Below the pieces are notes generated by a model, which searched no databases, was not told the DNA's origin, and saw only the letters and a program-made list of their open reading frames with translations. A stretch of DNA of 64,000 bases from Pyxicephalus adspersus (taxonomy: Eukaryota > Chordata > Amphibia > Anura > Pyxicephalidae): positions 43,095,213-43,159,212 of the forward strand of contig NC_092862.1 of the NCBI RefSeq assembly GCF_032062135.1, in the 5' to 3' direction. Position numbers and translations under genes: made by a program. Positions 1 to 10,917 of this stretch are shown here, in pieces. Numbering within the stretch: the first letter of the stretch is position 1; every line of letters starts with the position of its first letter.

Positions 1-864
1 ACCGGGTAGCTGCTTAGTTACGCCCCTCTAGAGTTTACCTGGCCAGCGGCACAGTGAGTCCACACCTCGTTCATAACAGTCCCACAAAAAAGGACTCCCT
101 TTGATCAACTTTCCACGGCATTTCATCTTAATTGCCTCTTTTAGCTCGTCCGGGAGGTTAGCATATTAACTGTCCGGTAACACTAGAGCCCTGAGGTAGG
201 TAGTCCACCAACAGAATACTGTCTTTGTCCAAGAAAACAGACGCCATGACTTTTTTGGACGATTTCTGGGTTCGGAACCTCTTTAGCGTCGGGGACCTGC
301 TGTGGCGCCATTACTATGACTGTTCCCTGGTTTCAGGATCATAGATGTGGACCCAGGTTTCATCCTCAGTCACTAACCTGGCCAAAAAGTCCTGTTCGGC
401 TTCAAAATGGACCAAAACAGCTTTGGATGCTTCAACTCGTTCCTTCTTCAGTTCACTGTTCAAACAACCTCAACATTTATCTATTTCCACTTCCCTGAAA
501 GCTTGTGCATGCCTAGGATAGTTGTGATAACAAACCCAACATGCTCCCATGAGATGTCAAGTATCTGGGCTATTTTTTTGCGGATACTCGCTGTTCCTCA
601 ATAATCAGCTCATGGATAACATCAGAGGTTGCCGGGTCAGTTGAGGTTGGGGGGCGCCCACTGCGGGGCTCATCTTCAAGGGTGAATTGCCCATTCTTGA
701 AACGAGATATCCAGGTTTTGACAGTGCTTTAGGAAGGACACTTCTCCCCCAGTGTTTGTGACATCTCCGTGTGAATGTGTTTTGCTGACTTTTCCTGGAG
801 AAACAAAAACTTCATGATGGCCCATAAATCCAACCACGTGAAACTTGCTTTTGCCTCTGCCATC
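1..864 (-). pseudogene. mariner-family (Tc1/mariner) transposase relic, 3' end beyond window
   Basis: Reading the minus strand from an ATG at about 864 gives a mariner transposase in pieces. The start MAEAKASFTWLDLW is followed by a helix-turn-helix part (STVKTWISRFKNG, then GRPPTSTDP), a second DNA-binding stretch (VSAKKIAQILDISWEHVGF) and catalytic block DETWVHIYDPE near 330-360. GKVMASVFWDKDSILLVDYL lies near 215-255, and a degraded second catalytic block (FLWDCYERGV, family form usually QDNAPVH) near 75-105. The family protein is about 340-350 residues; the last catalytic Asp would lie outside the window. Stops and frameshifts interrupt it, for example a stop after EKCPS near 730, so it cannot encode an active enzyme. 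The role of the family is cut-and-paste transposition at TA sites. The terminal repeat could not be placed with confidence. Confidence 0.88.
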
Positions 865-2980
865 ACAGCTTCCCACTAAAAGAAAAAACAGTTTTAAGAA
901 TCGCAAGGACCTAATATTTGCACAGTTACATACTAAGATATTAGGCTGTCATATGCCCCTACACTCATTTATCTATTTCATCTGGAATAGGGCAAACCCA
1001 ATAACTTCTCAGCACCCCCTTGTAATTGAAAAAAGTAAAGGCATGTCAATAGTCGTTTGTTTCTTTTAGAAATGGTTGAAGTTAATCAAGTCATAACATT
1101 ACCAAGTACTGCAGCTACCTTTATGTTTATTTTTATTAAAGGTATGGTAAAGTAAAATGGATGCATTGTTGAATAAATAAAACTGAATGTATTATAATGT
1201 AACTGCTGTGATTTAGATGAAGATCAGATGTCATTTTCTTGATTTCATTATGGTAGATTTCTTTAAAGCATTATAAGAAAATTTTAGTGAATCTTCAGAG
1301 TGATTGTATCTACATTAGGAAAGTAGCTTTGACTTGATCCTATTTAAGATACAAAAACCAGGCTTCCTTTTATTTGAACGTCGCTGTTGATTATATTTGT
1401 TTATTTTAACACCAACTATTACATAAACCTAAATTTATATTCTCCTCTGTAATTTAGTTCCAAAACTCCAATTAACATGTGTAAATATTGTACTGAAATG
1501 AGCAAAAGGAGGACATTTAACTAAGGTTATTTATTATTTGAACTAATATTAAAAAAATGTGGACTTATTAATGTATTACTAGATTCATTAACATTGCTTG
1601 CATAGTTAAGCAAGCCTCGAATTGGATAGAAGAGCATTGTCAAATGCAATCCTATTTGGTTTACTACTCTCATGCTGGTCTTTTGCCTTCAAGATTGCCT
1701 GAAAGAGTCCCTGAGGGATCTCAAGATATGTTTCCAAAACATTTTCTATTCATTGCTTACACACTTGACTACAGTTATGCAAAACCTGTTGAAAAAGTAT
1801 CCTATGAAATTCAAAACACTCTAAAACATCTGTAATGTCAGGTGTTCCACAAAGTAATGCCATCATTATATATACTTCTATCAGCTTGAGGGCATCTCTA
1901 GAAATACTAGCTTGGCTAAGAGGAAATAGTGTTCCTGCTGTTTGAATGTTGAACAGAACTGTGCTTACACTGAACAAAGTATGCATCACAGTAAAACTAA
2001 TTGTCGATGTCTGGCAGGATTTGTCAGAAAAGATATAGTCTTTCATTTTGCTAAGTTTGGCAAAATGATATTTTATTCTAAAAGCAGATCAGAAAAGCAG
2101 ATTAATAGGTAATACACTGCACAAAGAAAATTTAAAGTATGTGTAGGTAAGCCACTATTTTCCTGTCTCAAAGGTACATAACAATCTAACCTAAAAAGTT
2201 TGCATCTAAGTTTATGCTGGGGAAAAAGTTAAATCAACTGTTTCATACAGAAGCCCCAAGGAAGTGTACCTGTAACAGAAGACTGATCGCTTACTTTTTC
2301 TGCTGCCTGCACTGCTAAATACATTTAGGGCTTATTCAAAATCATATGCTAAAGTCTGTAAAAAAAAAAAGTTTTCTGGGTCCACTTCATCTCTCAAATG
2401 TACCTCCTTCTGACCAATTACACCTAGTGATTTAATAGGGATCTCCAAGACTAGAAAAGATAGAGATCACCCAGCTTCACTGATGAAAGTGTATCCTCTC
2501 TAGCCTTGGAGAGCTTTATTAAATCAGGCCCAATGTCTAAATGAGTATGTGAGTTAAACAGAGAGTTTCATACTTGTCTTGTCTTACTAGATGTAACATA
2601 ACCCCTAAAAATTCTTAAGTAATGTTTCCATCACATTGGACTGGAGTCCCCATCATTTACATTTTATTTGCAGCAATTAACATGGAAAAGGCAATGGAAA
2701 ACAACTATATCTATATCTAAAATCTGTATGGATCTCAATGTTTCTTTGAATGTATGTTTGCTATGTCACAGTATAAATTACAATGTATTCTGGGAGATTA
2801 GGTCTCCTGGTTAAGTAACCCCAAATTTACAGATACATGAATCTCCTTCCTTTCCTTTTTATTTTTTTTATAACATTTTCTATTTATTCATTTATGCAAA
2901 GGAACTACAAAGGTAGTACCAGGGGACAAAGACAGCGAAAACAGTACTGTTGTCACAACATAAGTTAAATCATGCAGCAT
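865..2980. other. AT-rich intergenic DNA with one damaged MITE piece
   Basis: Upstream flank of the mariner ORF followed by AT-rich sequence with no recognisable domain. The short ORFs at 1644-1835 (+) and 1750-2046 (-) overlap on opposite strands and resemble no family I know. The only repeat recognised here is the MITE remnant near 2424-2530. Confidence 0.5.
2424..2530. mobile_element. internally deleted copy of the 'Ctgattt' foldback MITE (family A)
   Basis: The right half is clear: ATCACCCAGCTTCACTGATG, then a CTTGGAGAGCTTTATTAAATCAGGCC terminus ending at 2530. The left half is reduced to a few tens of bases (TGATTTAATAGGGATCTCC). The flank CAATG follows the right end, the same pentamer that flanks the 23.4-kb copy. 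The element has no coding capacity. Confidence 0.7.
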
Positions 2981-2984
2981 CATT

Positions 2985-3433
2985 TATAGGGCACAAAGCA
3001 CAGCATGATGTAGAAAATAAAAAAATGCATAGATACAATCCAGGTAGGTGTCCACACAGAGAGCAGTAGCAATGAACTATACAAACTGCATTAGAGAGGA
3101 GCACATCTAAGCTGTCAGATACCTCTTGTATTTATAGGTGTCCATGAATTGTTTCCAATGAAACCAGGTGGATTTGAATTTCCAACCTTTATCCTGTGTG
3201 CTGACGTTGGGCTCCTCAAAGAGATTCCAGGCTCTCCAAGTGTGACAGAAAAAGAGACAAAATTCTCCAGTGGAGTCATACAGGCAGGAATACATGAGAC
3301 CATGTCTGTCCGTTCCCATCCTTATGTAAAGGGATTCGAAGGGGGTCAATTGTGACATGAAATCCCTGCAATTGGGTAGGGAGTGCAAAAACTGTCTCGC
3401 TCTCCATAATCCCAACGATCGTGGGGTTCTCAA
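2985..3433 (-). pseudogene. L1/Tx1-like LINE fragment, C-terminal part of ORF2
   Basis: The minus-strand reading frame 3107-3433 contains RARQFLHSLPN, LTPFESLYIRMG and FHWKQFMDTYKYKRYLT. This resembles the region after the reverse transcriptase domain in L1/Tx1-type ORF2 proteins ('LTPFE...', then a Trp-rich 'W...W' tract). After a stop and a frame change, near 3010-3060, LCGHLPGLYLCIF matches the Cys/His knuckle (CxxCG...GTYLHxxWxC) found at the C terminus of L1 ORF2. The fragment is 5'-truncated and frameshifted, so it is a dead insertion. The family assignment rests on remembered motifs only. It could instead be another non-LTR clade. Confidence 0.55.
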
Positions 3434-5308
3434 GAGGTTAATGAATTCCTGCTGCGAAAGTGAGAGGCTCTACAAATCTCCATGCTACTAAGATGTTTAA
3501 AGACAGGGTCCTCTCTCCTTTGTACAAAGGAGGGATTACTCAGTACTGGATATAGAGATGATGAATGGCTTGAGATATTAGGATGGGAGAATAATTCCTG
3601 GCATATCTTCCACTACGGGCCTATTGCAGGGTGGATATCTGTGTGGGCGCTAGCCAGGGGACAAATTGCAATAATTCTGGGCTAACTGACTACTCCAACC
3701 TGACCCATTGTTTAGCCTAAAAAATCCCGGCCCAATCCACCACTCTGACCAGGTGGGGGACTGAGTAGTACCTCTAGTACTGAGTAGTACTTCCAGAGGT
3801 TTCCTCCAGACACTCGTTGAATCTCTCAAAGTAGTTGATTGTGGGGAGGGTGTGGGGCATTGCCTCCCTGTCCAACCCTGTATAAGAACCCGGAGATAAT
3901 TTCATTGGGGCATGTGTTCAGGAGTCAGCACTGCCATGCCATCTTGAACACATGCTACCTGCCTGTGTCTTGTTTGCTGGTGTGAATTTTGAACCAATCT
4001 GGCATGATCAGGTGCCAGCAGGGTTATCTCCATGCTCCCAGGTGTATCCTCTGCCATGATGATCGCTAGATGCACAGAGAAAGGCCAGTTCTTGACTGAT
4101 TAATGATCACTAAGCCACACCCACCCCTAACCGTCCATCTGCTAGGCCACACCCACTTACTTTTTCTCTCTCTTTTTTTTTTTTACCTAATGCCCTATCT
4201 GTTTATATCCTAACCAGATATCCCCATTGTTTTATTCTAATTTGTACTTCCATACATTCCTCCTTTTGCCTTACCTTTTTTGTTCCTATCCAACCAGTTT
4301 GTTGCACCTTGCAGAAATGTTTTGCTATTTTGTTACTTGTATTACCCTTTTATAAAACTTATAAAAATATGTATAAAAGCATTATAAAGCATATCGGCAA
4401 ATACTATGGAAACTCCCATTTACATCTGTTTAAAAGCATACATAGCTGTAGTTTCCAGGGTATTTCTTAAAATTCCCTAGTAACATCTTCTAAAACTGCC
4501 TTCTACAAATACTTTCATAAGTTACATAATTGTATAAAAGTGTGAAAAATGCGCAATCATGGCCAAATTGGCCTTTAGTGGAGAGTTATATGAACATTTT
4601 AAAGTGGTGTTTGACAAACCTGTGAGATTTATAATGATCCTCTTGCTCCAAAGGGCAGCCTAGTTATAATACAGATCATGATACTACAGCTAATATTGAT
4701 TTGCCAATTTTTTATGAAGTAAAACGCACATAGCTAATATTTCCTATTTTAGAATGGTGCTGGCATCTTAGGGCAAGGTGAGTTTTATCACAATTTGCAT
4801 TGCAGATGGTATCTTTAGATAATCCTAGGAGAAATGCAAACAGTAGCAAATAGATTCTATACCTAACAAGAACAAGATTTGTACTCACCATTTTACATGG
4901 TACATAATGTTTTATGTATGTCACTATGTTTTTCTTCACACATAACTGTAAATAATCAGTGGGATTTGAATATGACTGTCACAACATTACTCTGCCAAAA
5001 TCATTTTGGCCGAGTAATCATCACTCAGTCTCAAACTCATTTTAATCCCCTGTGCAGGTCAACTATAAGTCTTAAACCCTGATAAAGGGTTTTCTGTGGC
5101 CCCAGATATTTTTTTTATTTCCTTTTTGTGTAACGTGAGCTTTTATATCCAGTCAAACATTTGTAGACCTAGATTTCAGGTGTGCTGCTCTCATGTAGAT
5201 TGGGTCCTCTGATTTAGGGGTTACCCTGTGCTATACCGTGAGCAGCTTCAGAGCTAACACATTTTAAACATTTTTATAGAAATGTGTACAATTGAGATGG
5301 GTCATTAT
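3434..5308. other. intergenic DNA, partly repeat-like, no gene recognised
   Basis: Positions 3480-4140 are less AT-rich and include CCTGTATAAGAACCCGG near 3890 and a twice-repeated GCCACACCCAC near 4115-4155, which could be part of an old LTR or promoter-like repeat. I cannot assign it. Positions 4160-5300 are AT-rich. Short ORFs there have no recognisable domains. Confidence 0.4.
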
Positions 5309-5810
5309 TAGTGTTGGTGTTCCAATTCCGAATGTCCTTATATTCGACCCAAATATGGCTGTTCGAATTCGGATAGATCTGACCCGAAAAACAGGGGATC
5401 TTCACAGAACAGTGTGCGATCTACGGCACTAGAGGTTAAATGGGGACAAGTCTCCCCATTCAAAACCTCTAGTGCTCTCAGACTGGCTTTCCTCAGCCAA
5501 TCAGGGAGCACTATCCCTGTTCCTGGATAGAGTTTCCCTATCAAGGAATACAGGACTCCCTGTGTTCTTGGATAGAGAAACTCTATCCAAGAACACATGT
5601 AACTAGTAAAGGACTGCAAGAGCAATCAGGAGAGTGGAGCTGTCAGCTCTGCTCCCCTGATTGCTCTTGCAGTTCTTCACAGTCCCCAAAAATAACCCGA
5701 ATTTTTCCACCATTGACTTTATTGGTGTTCGAATTCGACATTTTATCATCCGAACAATATCTCCCTATTCGATCAAATAGGTTGAATCGAATAGTGAGAT
5801 ATTATGTCTG
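5309..5810. mobile_element. non-autonomous foldback element, TAGTGTTGGTGTTC family (family D), copy 1
   Basis: The left end is TAGTGTTGGTGTTCCAATTC, and the same end is found at about 36732, 38783 and 45803. The interior is nested inverted repeats: CTCTAGTGC arms, a GATAGAGTTTCCCTATC hairpin, GGATAGAGAAACTCTATCC at 5571-5589, and complementary arms around 5610-5670 (CTGCAAGAGCAATCAGG against CCTGATTGCTCTTGCAG). The right side carries GGTGTTCGAATTCGACATTT and a short palindromic tract around CTATTCGATCAAATAGG. No transposase ORF is present. TA at the left edge suggests TA target choice. Confidence 0.7.
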
Positions 5811-6931
5811 TGAAGATTCTCATTAATGCTGGTCATCTTAGCAGTTAGTCACATTCAACTTGTTCTTTTATTGTTAAAGACATTGCATAGCCTTCCAAGC
5901 TGCTTCTTACTAAAGAGGCAGCTTAGAATGCTGCAAGACATATTGAACATTATGAGAACTAACTACTACTAGTTATGAGATGGGTCAAATTCAGTGTTCC
6001 TAATATACATCTACCTAGAAATACTAGTTCCAAGGCAGCAACTCATTTAATAAATTAGTAAATCGTTTTCAGAAGTGTTTACTTCAATAATACCTGTGAA
6101 TTTAGCTTTATTGCAATACACTACATAAATTGAACACTTTTGCTCTACTTTTTAATGAATTAGTCCAGGTAAATGGGTTTGGAACATCTTTTCCAAATTT
6201 AATATTTGCTATTTGGACTAGATACGTTTCAAAACCTATCATTCCAAACCCACCAGATATATTGATTAGTCCCTTTAATATAAATCATCATTATATATTT
6301 ATACCATATTGATTGAACAAAATAAAACACATATACACAATATATATACAAACAAAACAAAACTGAAATACCAATCTATAAATGGAACTGAAATACCAAG
6401 TAAAATTCAGGAAAGTATGTTATTTGCAGGTCAAATACATGTTGACACTAACACTATTTTTTCTCCTTTTGCCTTTCCTAAATTCATATTCAGGTTGAAA
6501 TCATCAAAATAAACCCTAAATTGTTTAATCATAAAAATACTTGGAACAATCATATAAAGTGTACAGTCATCACATTACTTTAGTCATAAATGTTTATTTG
6601 TGTCCTGCTTATGCTAAATAATTTGTTGAAATGGGTAAGGGGTAATCTATAATTTAAAAATGGGATCACTTGTGCTCAAATACAAAATATCCCCTATGAC
6701 CAGTTGGCCATAATACTAGAATCAAAATCATTATCACACTGTTAGTGGTTAGGGGGAGAATGGAAACTTAAATCTGCCTGCAAGAAAAAACAACTATTGC
6801 TAGACAGGGATTTCTCTAATGCTATTATTGGTATAATATATATATATCTAACTATGCCCATACAAAATTGAAAGGATAATTTGCTAACTTACATGTGATA
6901 TCGTATGATATCAGACCACTTGAAGTGCTGG

Positions 6932-7013
6932 CCTCAACATAGGAGGGATGTTAGCCCCAGATGGGACACAATCAGACAACACTGATATATATTTACCTCC
7001 TCCTATGTTGAGG
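6932..7013. repeat. 15-bp perfect inverted repeat with about 52-base spacer
   Basis: The left arm CCTCAACATAGGAGG at 6932-6946 pairs perfectly with CCTCCTATGTTGAGG at 6999-7013. It could be a remnant of a foldback element or a hairpin-forming transcript. Confidence 0.85.
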
Positions 7014-7895
7014 GTGACTCTCAAGGTGGCCTTATTGTGCTGATATCTAATACCAATATTGGAATTTATTTCTGTAGAACTGTTCAGTGGATACATACTT
7101 CACATCTAATAGTTGCTAGGGAAGAACCTAGTCTCCCAGAGAGGATTCCCCATTAGATGTATACATAGTGTCTAATGGTCATTATGGGAGGAACTGGCCG
7201 AAGGTCTAATCTCTCCAAGGCCGAGCTCACCCCTATAATTACAATTCTAAATACAATTAAAAAAAAGTCAAACATATTTGTTTTGTTTCTAATAAGTAAG
7301 GGATATGATGTACTCCTTTCCTCATTCCCAAGGTTGAGAAGTCAGTTATCTGGGGGAGCCTCACATAAAAAGGGGCTACCTGATAAGCCCATCCACAAAT
7401 TCAACCATTTGGGGTCAGGTTAATGGGATGAGGCGATGAACACTTAAATAATACTTTCAGACTAACCAGAAAACTTCAGGGGATCCAGAAGCTTTCCTTA
7501 ATATGGGCACTTTGTTTAGTACATTTCTCCAGGGTGGAATTTGCCAAGTATGGGCCTATTAATTATTGTACGTGTAGGCTGTTTTGCAGCTATTCAATCT
7601 GAGAAATTCAGATCTGTAAGAAGACAGCTGGGAAAAAAATTAAAAGGTAAATGTGATCAGTAAGATGGTGAATGAATATAAACTGTAAATTATTGGCACA
7701 CGAACAACTAATAAGCAGCAAATAACATTTTCAGTACACTGATTTATCTCCTCCGTCTGTCAAGCTACAAGAACAAGCAAGTCCATCTAGATTCTTTCAA
7801 CTCTTCTGTGGCAAATAATAACTAAGTACAAAACCATATGCACTATGCAGTCAGTAGATATATCACTTTAATACATTATATATGTATAAACAGTA

Positions 7896-7904
7896 TATAT
7901 ATAA

Positions 7905-7935
<31 letters not shown>
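7896..7935. repeat. (AT)n microsatellite
   Basis: Long uninterrupted alternating AT run after ATATATAAATTT; it ends before CAGAAATCC. Confidence 0.9.
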
Positions 7936-7940
<5 letters not shown>

Positions 7941-8208
7941 ATCCACTGCTTGGGATTTTTTTCCCTACCACTAGATGTCTTCAATCTGATGGCTATCATC
8001 AATATCGTGATTTCCTCCTGCCTGTATTGGATCTACTCCAGCTTGGGATTGGACAGGAAAAAAGAAGCAGCACAATGATGAGCCCATCTCTGTGTTTTTC
8101 CATTCCCACTAGCATGTTTCCTGTTAAAAAATAACTGTTTGACTATTTGCCCTGCTTTCTCCTCTCATACTCTAGCCCCCTGGTGGTATTCCCATGCAAA
8201 AATCGGTA

Positions 8209-8229
8209 ACCCCGAGTCACACTCGGGGT
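8209..8229. repeat. GC-rich perfect palindrome
   Basis: ACCCCGAGT, spacer CAC, then ACTCGGGGT. It sits just upstream of an A-run and the start of homology to the LTR at 26980-27776, so it may mark a junction between two repeats. Confidence 0.8.
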
Positions 8230-8242
8230 AGGAAAAAAAAAA

Positions 8243-8904
8243 GTCCAAACTAGGCCAAACTACTGTTCGGCCAGGCGGCATCCCTTGCATCTCTGTAGAC
8301 GTGATTACAGAAAGTCCTGTTCTCAGCACTCCTTCGGATGTGCAAAGTAGGGCATGTCCCATGGGTGCTGTGGGAAGAGGTGCCCGAGCTACCACGTGTG
8401 CCTTTTGTACCCCCCGAGGGTGTGGCACTCGGCTGCCTCGCTCCAGGGCGGGACATAGTTTGAATTCCCTGCGGCCAAGGGGGATTCAGTTACCCTCCAA
8501 TCGAATAGCGCCACGTGGCGCAAGGTCATTGGTCACTCTGGCCATTTAAGGGGAACCCGTCCTGAACACCATTGCCCGCTATAAGCCTCTGTGTACACAG
8601 TGTGCTTGGGTGCGTTCTTTGTGTTGGTTAATGTTTCTCCAATTTGTCATTATAATAGCGACCTGGTCTGATACCTGACTCTTGCCTGAACTCTGCCTGT
8701 CCTGACCTCAGATTGTTTTTGACCTCTCTTGTCTGCTGCCTGCCCTGACCTCAGATTGTTCCTGACCTGCCTTTGCCTTACTCTCCTGTAGTACGCTTAT
8801 CGGATTTGACATCTGTAAATACCCGTCTTGTTTTATGACTATAATAAAACTTGATAAAAGGACTTTTGGAGTTGGCTGTGGTTTGTGTGCCCAGGCACAT
8901 TACA
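8243..8904 (+). mobile_element. 5'-truncated LTR, sibling of the solo LTR at 26980-27776
   Basis: From about 8243 the sequence is the reverse complement of 26980-27640. Shared landmarks include GGCCAAACTACTGTTC, the GGAGTTGGCTGTGGTTTGTG tract and the terminus GCACATTACA. In sense orientation it has a TATA-like CTATAAGCC at about 8579, a duplicated CCTGACCTCAGATTGTT tract at about 8700-8760, and a poly(A) signal AATAAA at about 8842, about 60 bases before the LTR end. The first ~135 bases present in the sibling are missing here. Nothing after 8904 looks like gag or pol, so it is probably a solo or truncated LTR. I cannot tell a Ty3/gypsy element from an endogenous retrovirus. Confidence 0.8.
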
Positions 8905-9252
8905 GCATTCTTGGTGTGATGCGAGAAACGTCAGTAAACTCAGGAGGCATGGCCGGGCGGGAAATTTAGAAGCAGATTACAGATTGTAATCTACTTTTAA
9001 ACGCTTACACTGTATGTAGTGAAATACAATAAATAATACATGTAAAAGTTCATCTACATCTACATACATCATTTACAAAACATCATTGTCCAGTGCCCTG
9101 AATTACATTTTGTTCACTATTAGCCCGGACCTTGATCTGACTTTTGTTTACATTTTTCTGATCTATTTCATCATTACCTGAACTCATCATTTTAACACTT
9201 TGTCTTTGACCTTGAACGTTCCTGACTGCTTACTGGAGGCTTGACCACATCC

Positions 9253-10917
9253 ATGGCATCCAAAAGGTGTCTCGCCAGCACAAGAGCTGTTTTTGAAGAG
9301 CAGCAACAGCAATTTGGAGTCACTTGTGGAATCGAGCGATAGTGATTTACCAGGAAATTTACAATCAGACAGTGAAAGTTGAACCTAAGGTCAGTACTGT
9401 GCGCACTTGTTGCTCTATTGACCGAGATGTGGCCCAGGCAGCACCCCAAGATTCTCATTTACTGGCGCACTTGGTGAAATAATTGATGCTGAATATCACG
9501 ACCCCCTGGCATACCTGCAATTGTTTCTGACCGATAAGGTTATTGAAAAAATAGTTGCTGAGACAAACAGATATGCTGCAGAACAATTAGTTGGTCCAAA
9601 ACTGAGGTGTGCAAAAGGAAAGAAAGCAGGAACCTGTGACTAAAGATGACATTTGGCCTTCTTTTGGGCTTAGTGATACTCCAGGGAGTGGTAGGCAAAC
9701 CCCTCCAGAAGTGGTTTTGGTCTACCAATAAATTACTTGCCACTTCATTCTTTGCCACAGTCATGCCAGAGTACAGATTTACTCTGATCATGTATTAGCT
9801 ACACTTTGTTAACAATGAAGAGTTTGATGAAACTACCCATCCTGCACCAAAACTCAAAACATTTGGGAACTTGGGAATGATTCTAAAAAATTTCCAACAA
9901 ACCTATGTGCCAGAAAGAGACATCAGCATAGATGAAAGTCTAATGGCTTACAAGGGGAGGCTCAGCTGGGTGCATAACATTGCGTCAAAGAGGTCATGAT
10001 TTGGTGTGAAAACCTACATTCTGTGCGAATCACCATCTGGCTACATATGAAATTCAATCCTTTACACTGGAAAAAGGACAACATTCAGCCCAAATACAGG
10101 ATACAATTCTGTACTCTCACTCATTAAGCCATTGCTAAATCAGGGCTATTATGTCACAACTGACAACTTTTACAAATCTCCTGAGCTTTATGAGTTTCTT
10201 CTGCAACACAAAACAGATGCGTATGGAACCGTTAAGGCTAACCACCGCAACCTGCCATTAACGTTTGCAAAAGGGAAGCTGAAGACAGGAGAAATGGTTG
10301 CCTGGCAGAAAGGCAAAATGATGGCCCTAGGACTGCGTGACAAAAAAGATGTTTTTTTTTACACCACTGTTATGGTATGCACAAAAGGTGGGAAAGAAAT
10401 GATGAAACCAAAGATGGTGATTGACTACAATACCACCATGGGAGGTGTCGACAGCGCTGACCAAGCAATGACATTCTACCCAGCGATGAGGAAACAACAA
10501 AAAATCTTCAGGCATCTTGTTGAGCAATGTTTGTGGAATGCCTACATTCTCTACAAGCAAAAGAGTGAAAGGCCTGTAAATCATTCTGACTTTTGTTGAA
10601 AAGTTTCCGAATACATTGTCAAGAACCACCAAACACCATCAATTGCCGTGAATAGACCTGGATGTTGTGCTATTGCCGTTGTCAACACGAAACGCCTGAC
10701 TGGTCATCACTCCCACCAACCCAAAAATAGGCAGCACCTACAAGGATGTGCGTGGTTTGTTGCTCAAAGAGGGATGATAGTGGAAGGAAGATCCACAAGG
10801 AAACCAGGTTCTACTGTCCTGACTGTGATGTTGGGCTTTGTGCAGTACCATGTTTTAAAATTTACCATACCCGGGATGTCTACTAGGCATTTCGTTTTTT
10901 TTTCAAAAATCTACATT
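9253..10917 (+). pseudogene. piggyBac-family transposase, decayed
   Basis: Translating in shifting frames gives a nearly full-length piggyBac transposase. An ATG at 9253 (MASKRCLAST) begins a Ser/Asp-rich acidic N terminus (VESSDSDLPGNL). The DDE_Tnp_1_7 start (DPLAYLQLFLTDKVIEKIV, ETNRYAAEQL) lies near 9500-9600. The three catalytic Asp positions are all visible: DISIDESLMAYKG near 9930, YVTTDNFYKSPEL near 10162, and NTTMGGVDSADQ near 10450. After a frame change, a Cys-rich C-terminal domain (FYCPDCDVGLC, then CFKIYHT) is read at 10808-10872. The longest uninterrupted frame runs from just after a TGA near 10049 to 10599, followed by a stop. There are stops and frameshifts elsewhere. Family role: excision and insertion at TTAA sites in the nucleus. 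No intact terminal repeats could be located. Confidence 0.93.

Larger units (their letters stand above)
5811..8205. other. intergenic DNA with an inverted repeat and an (AT)n microsatellite
   Basis: No coding domain recognised. It contains perfect 15-bp inverted arms at 6932-6946 and 6999-7013 and an (AT)n tract near 7896-7935. Short ORFs lack recognisable similarity. Confidence 0.5.

Noticed and set aside
1750..2046. 98-codon minus-strand ORF
   Set aside because: No motif recognised; overlaps an opposite-strand ORF of similar quality; probably chance.
3880..3960. TATA-like CCTGTATAAGAACCC considered as a gene promoter
   Set aside because: No downstream coding sequence; may be part of an unrecognised old LTR, but no ends could be defined.
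8165..8549. Overlapping ORFs on both strands with Arg/Gly/Ser-rich products
   Set aside because: They fall in the LTR and its edge; the sibling LTR at 27.2-27.7 kb gives similar spurious ORFs.
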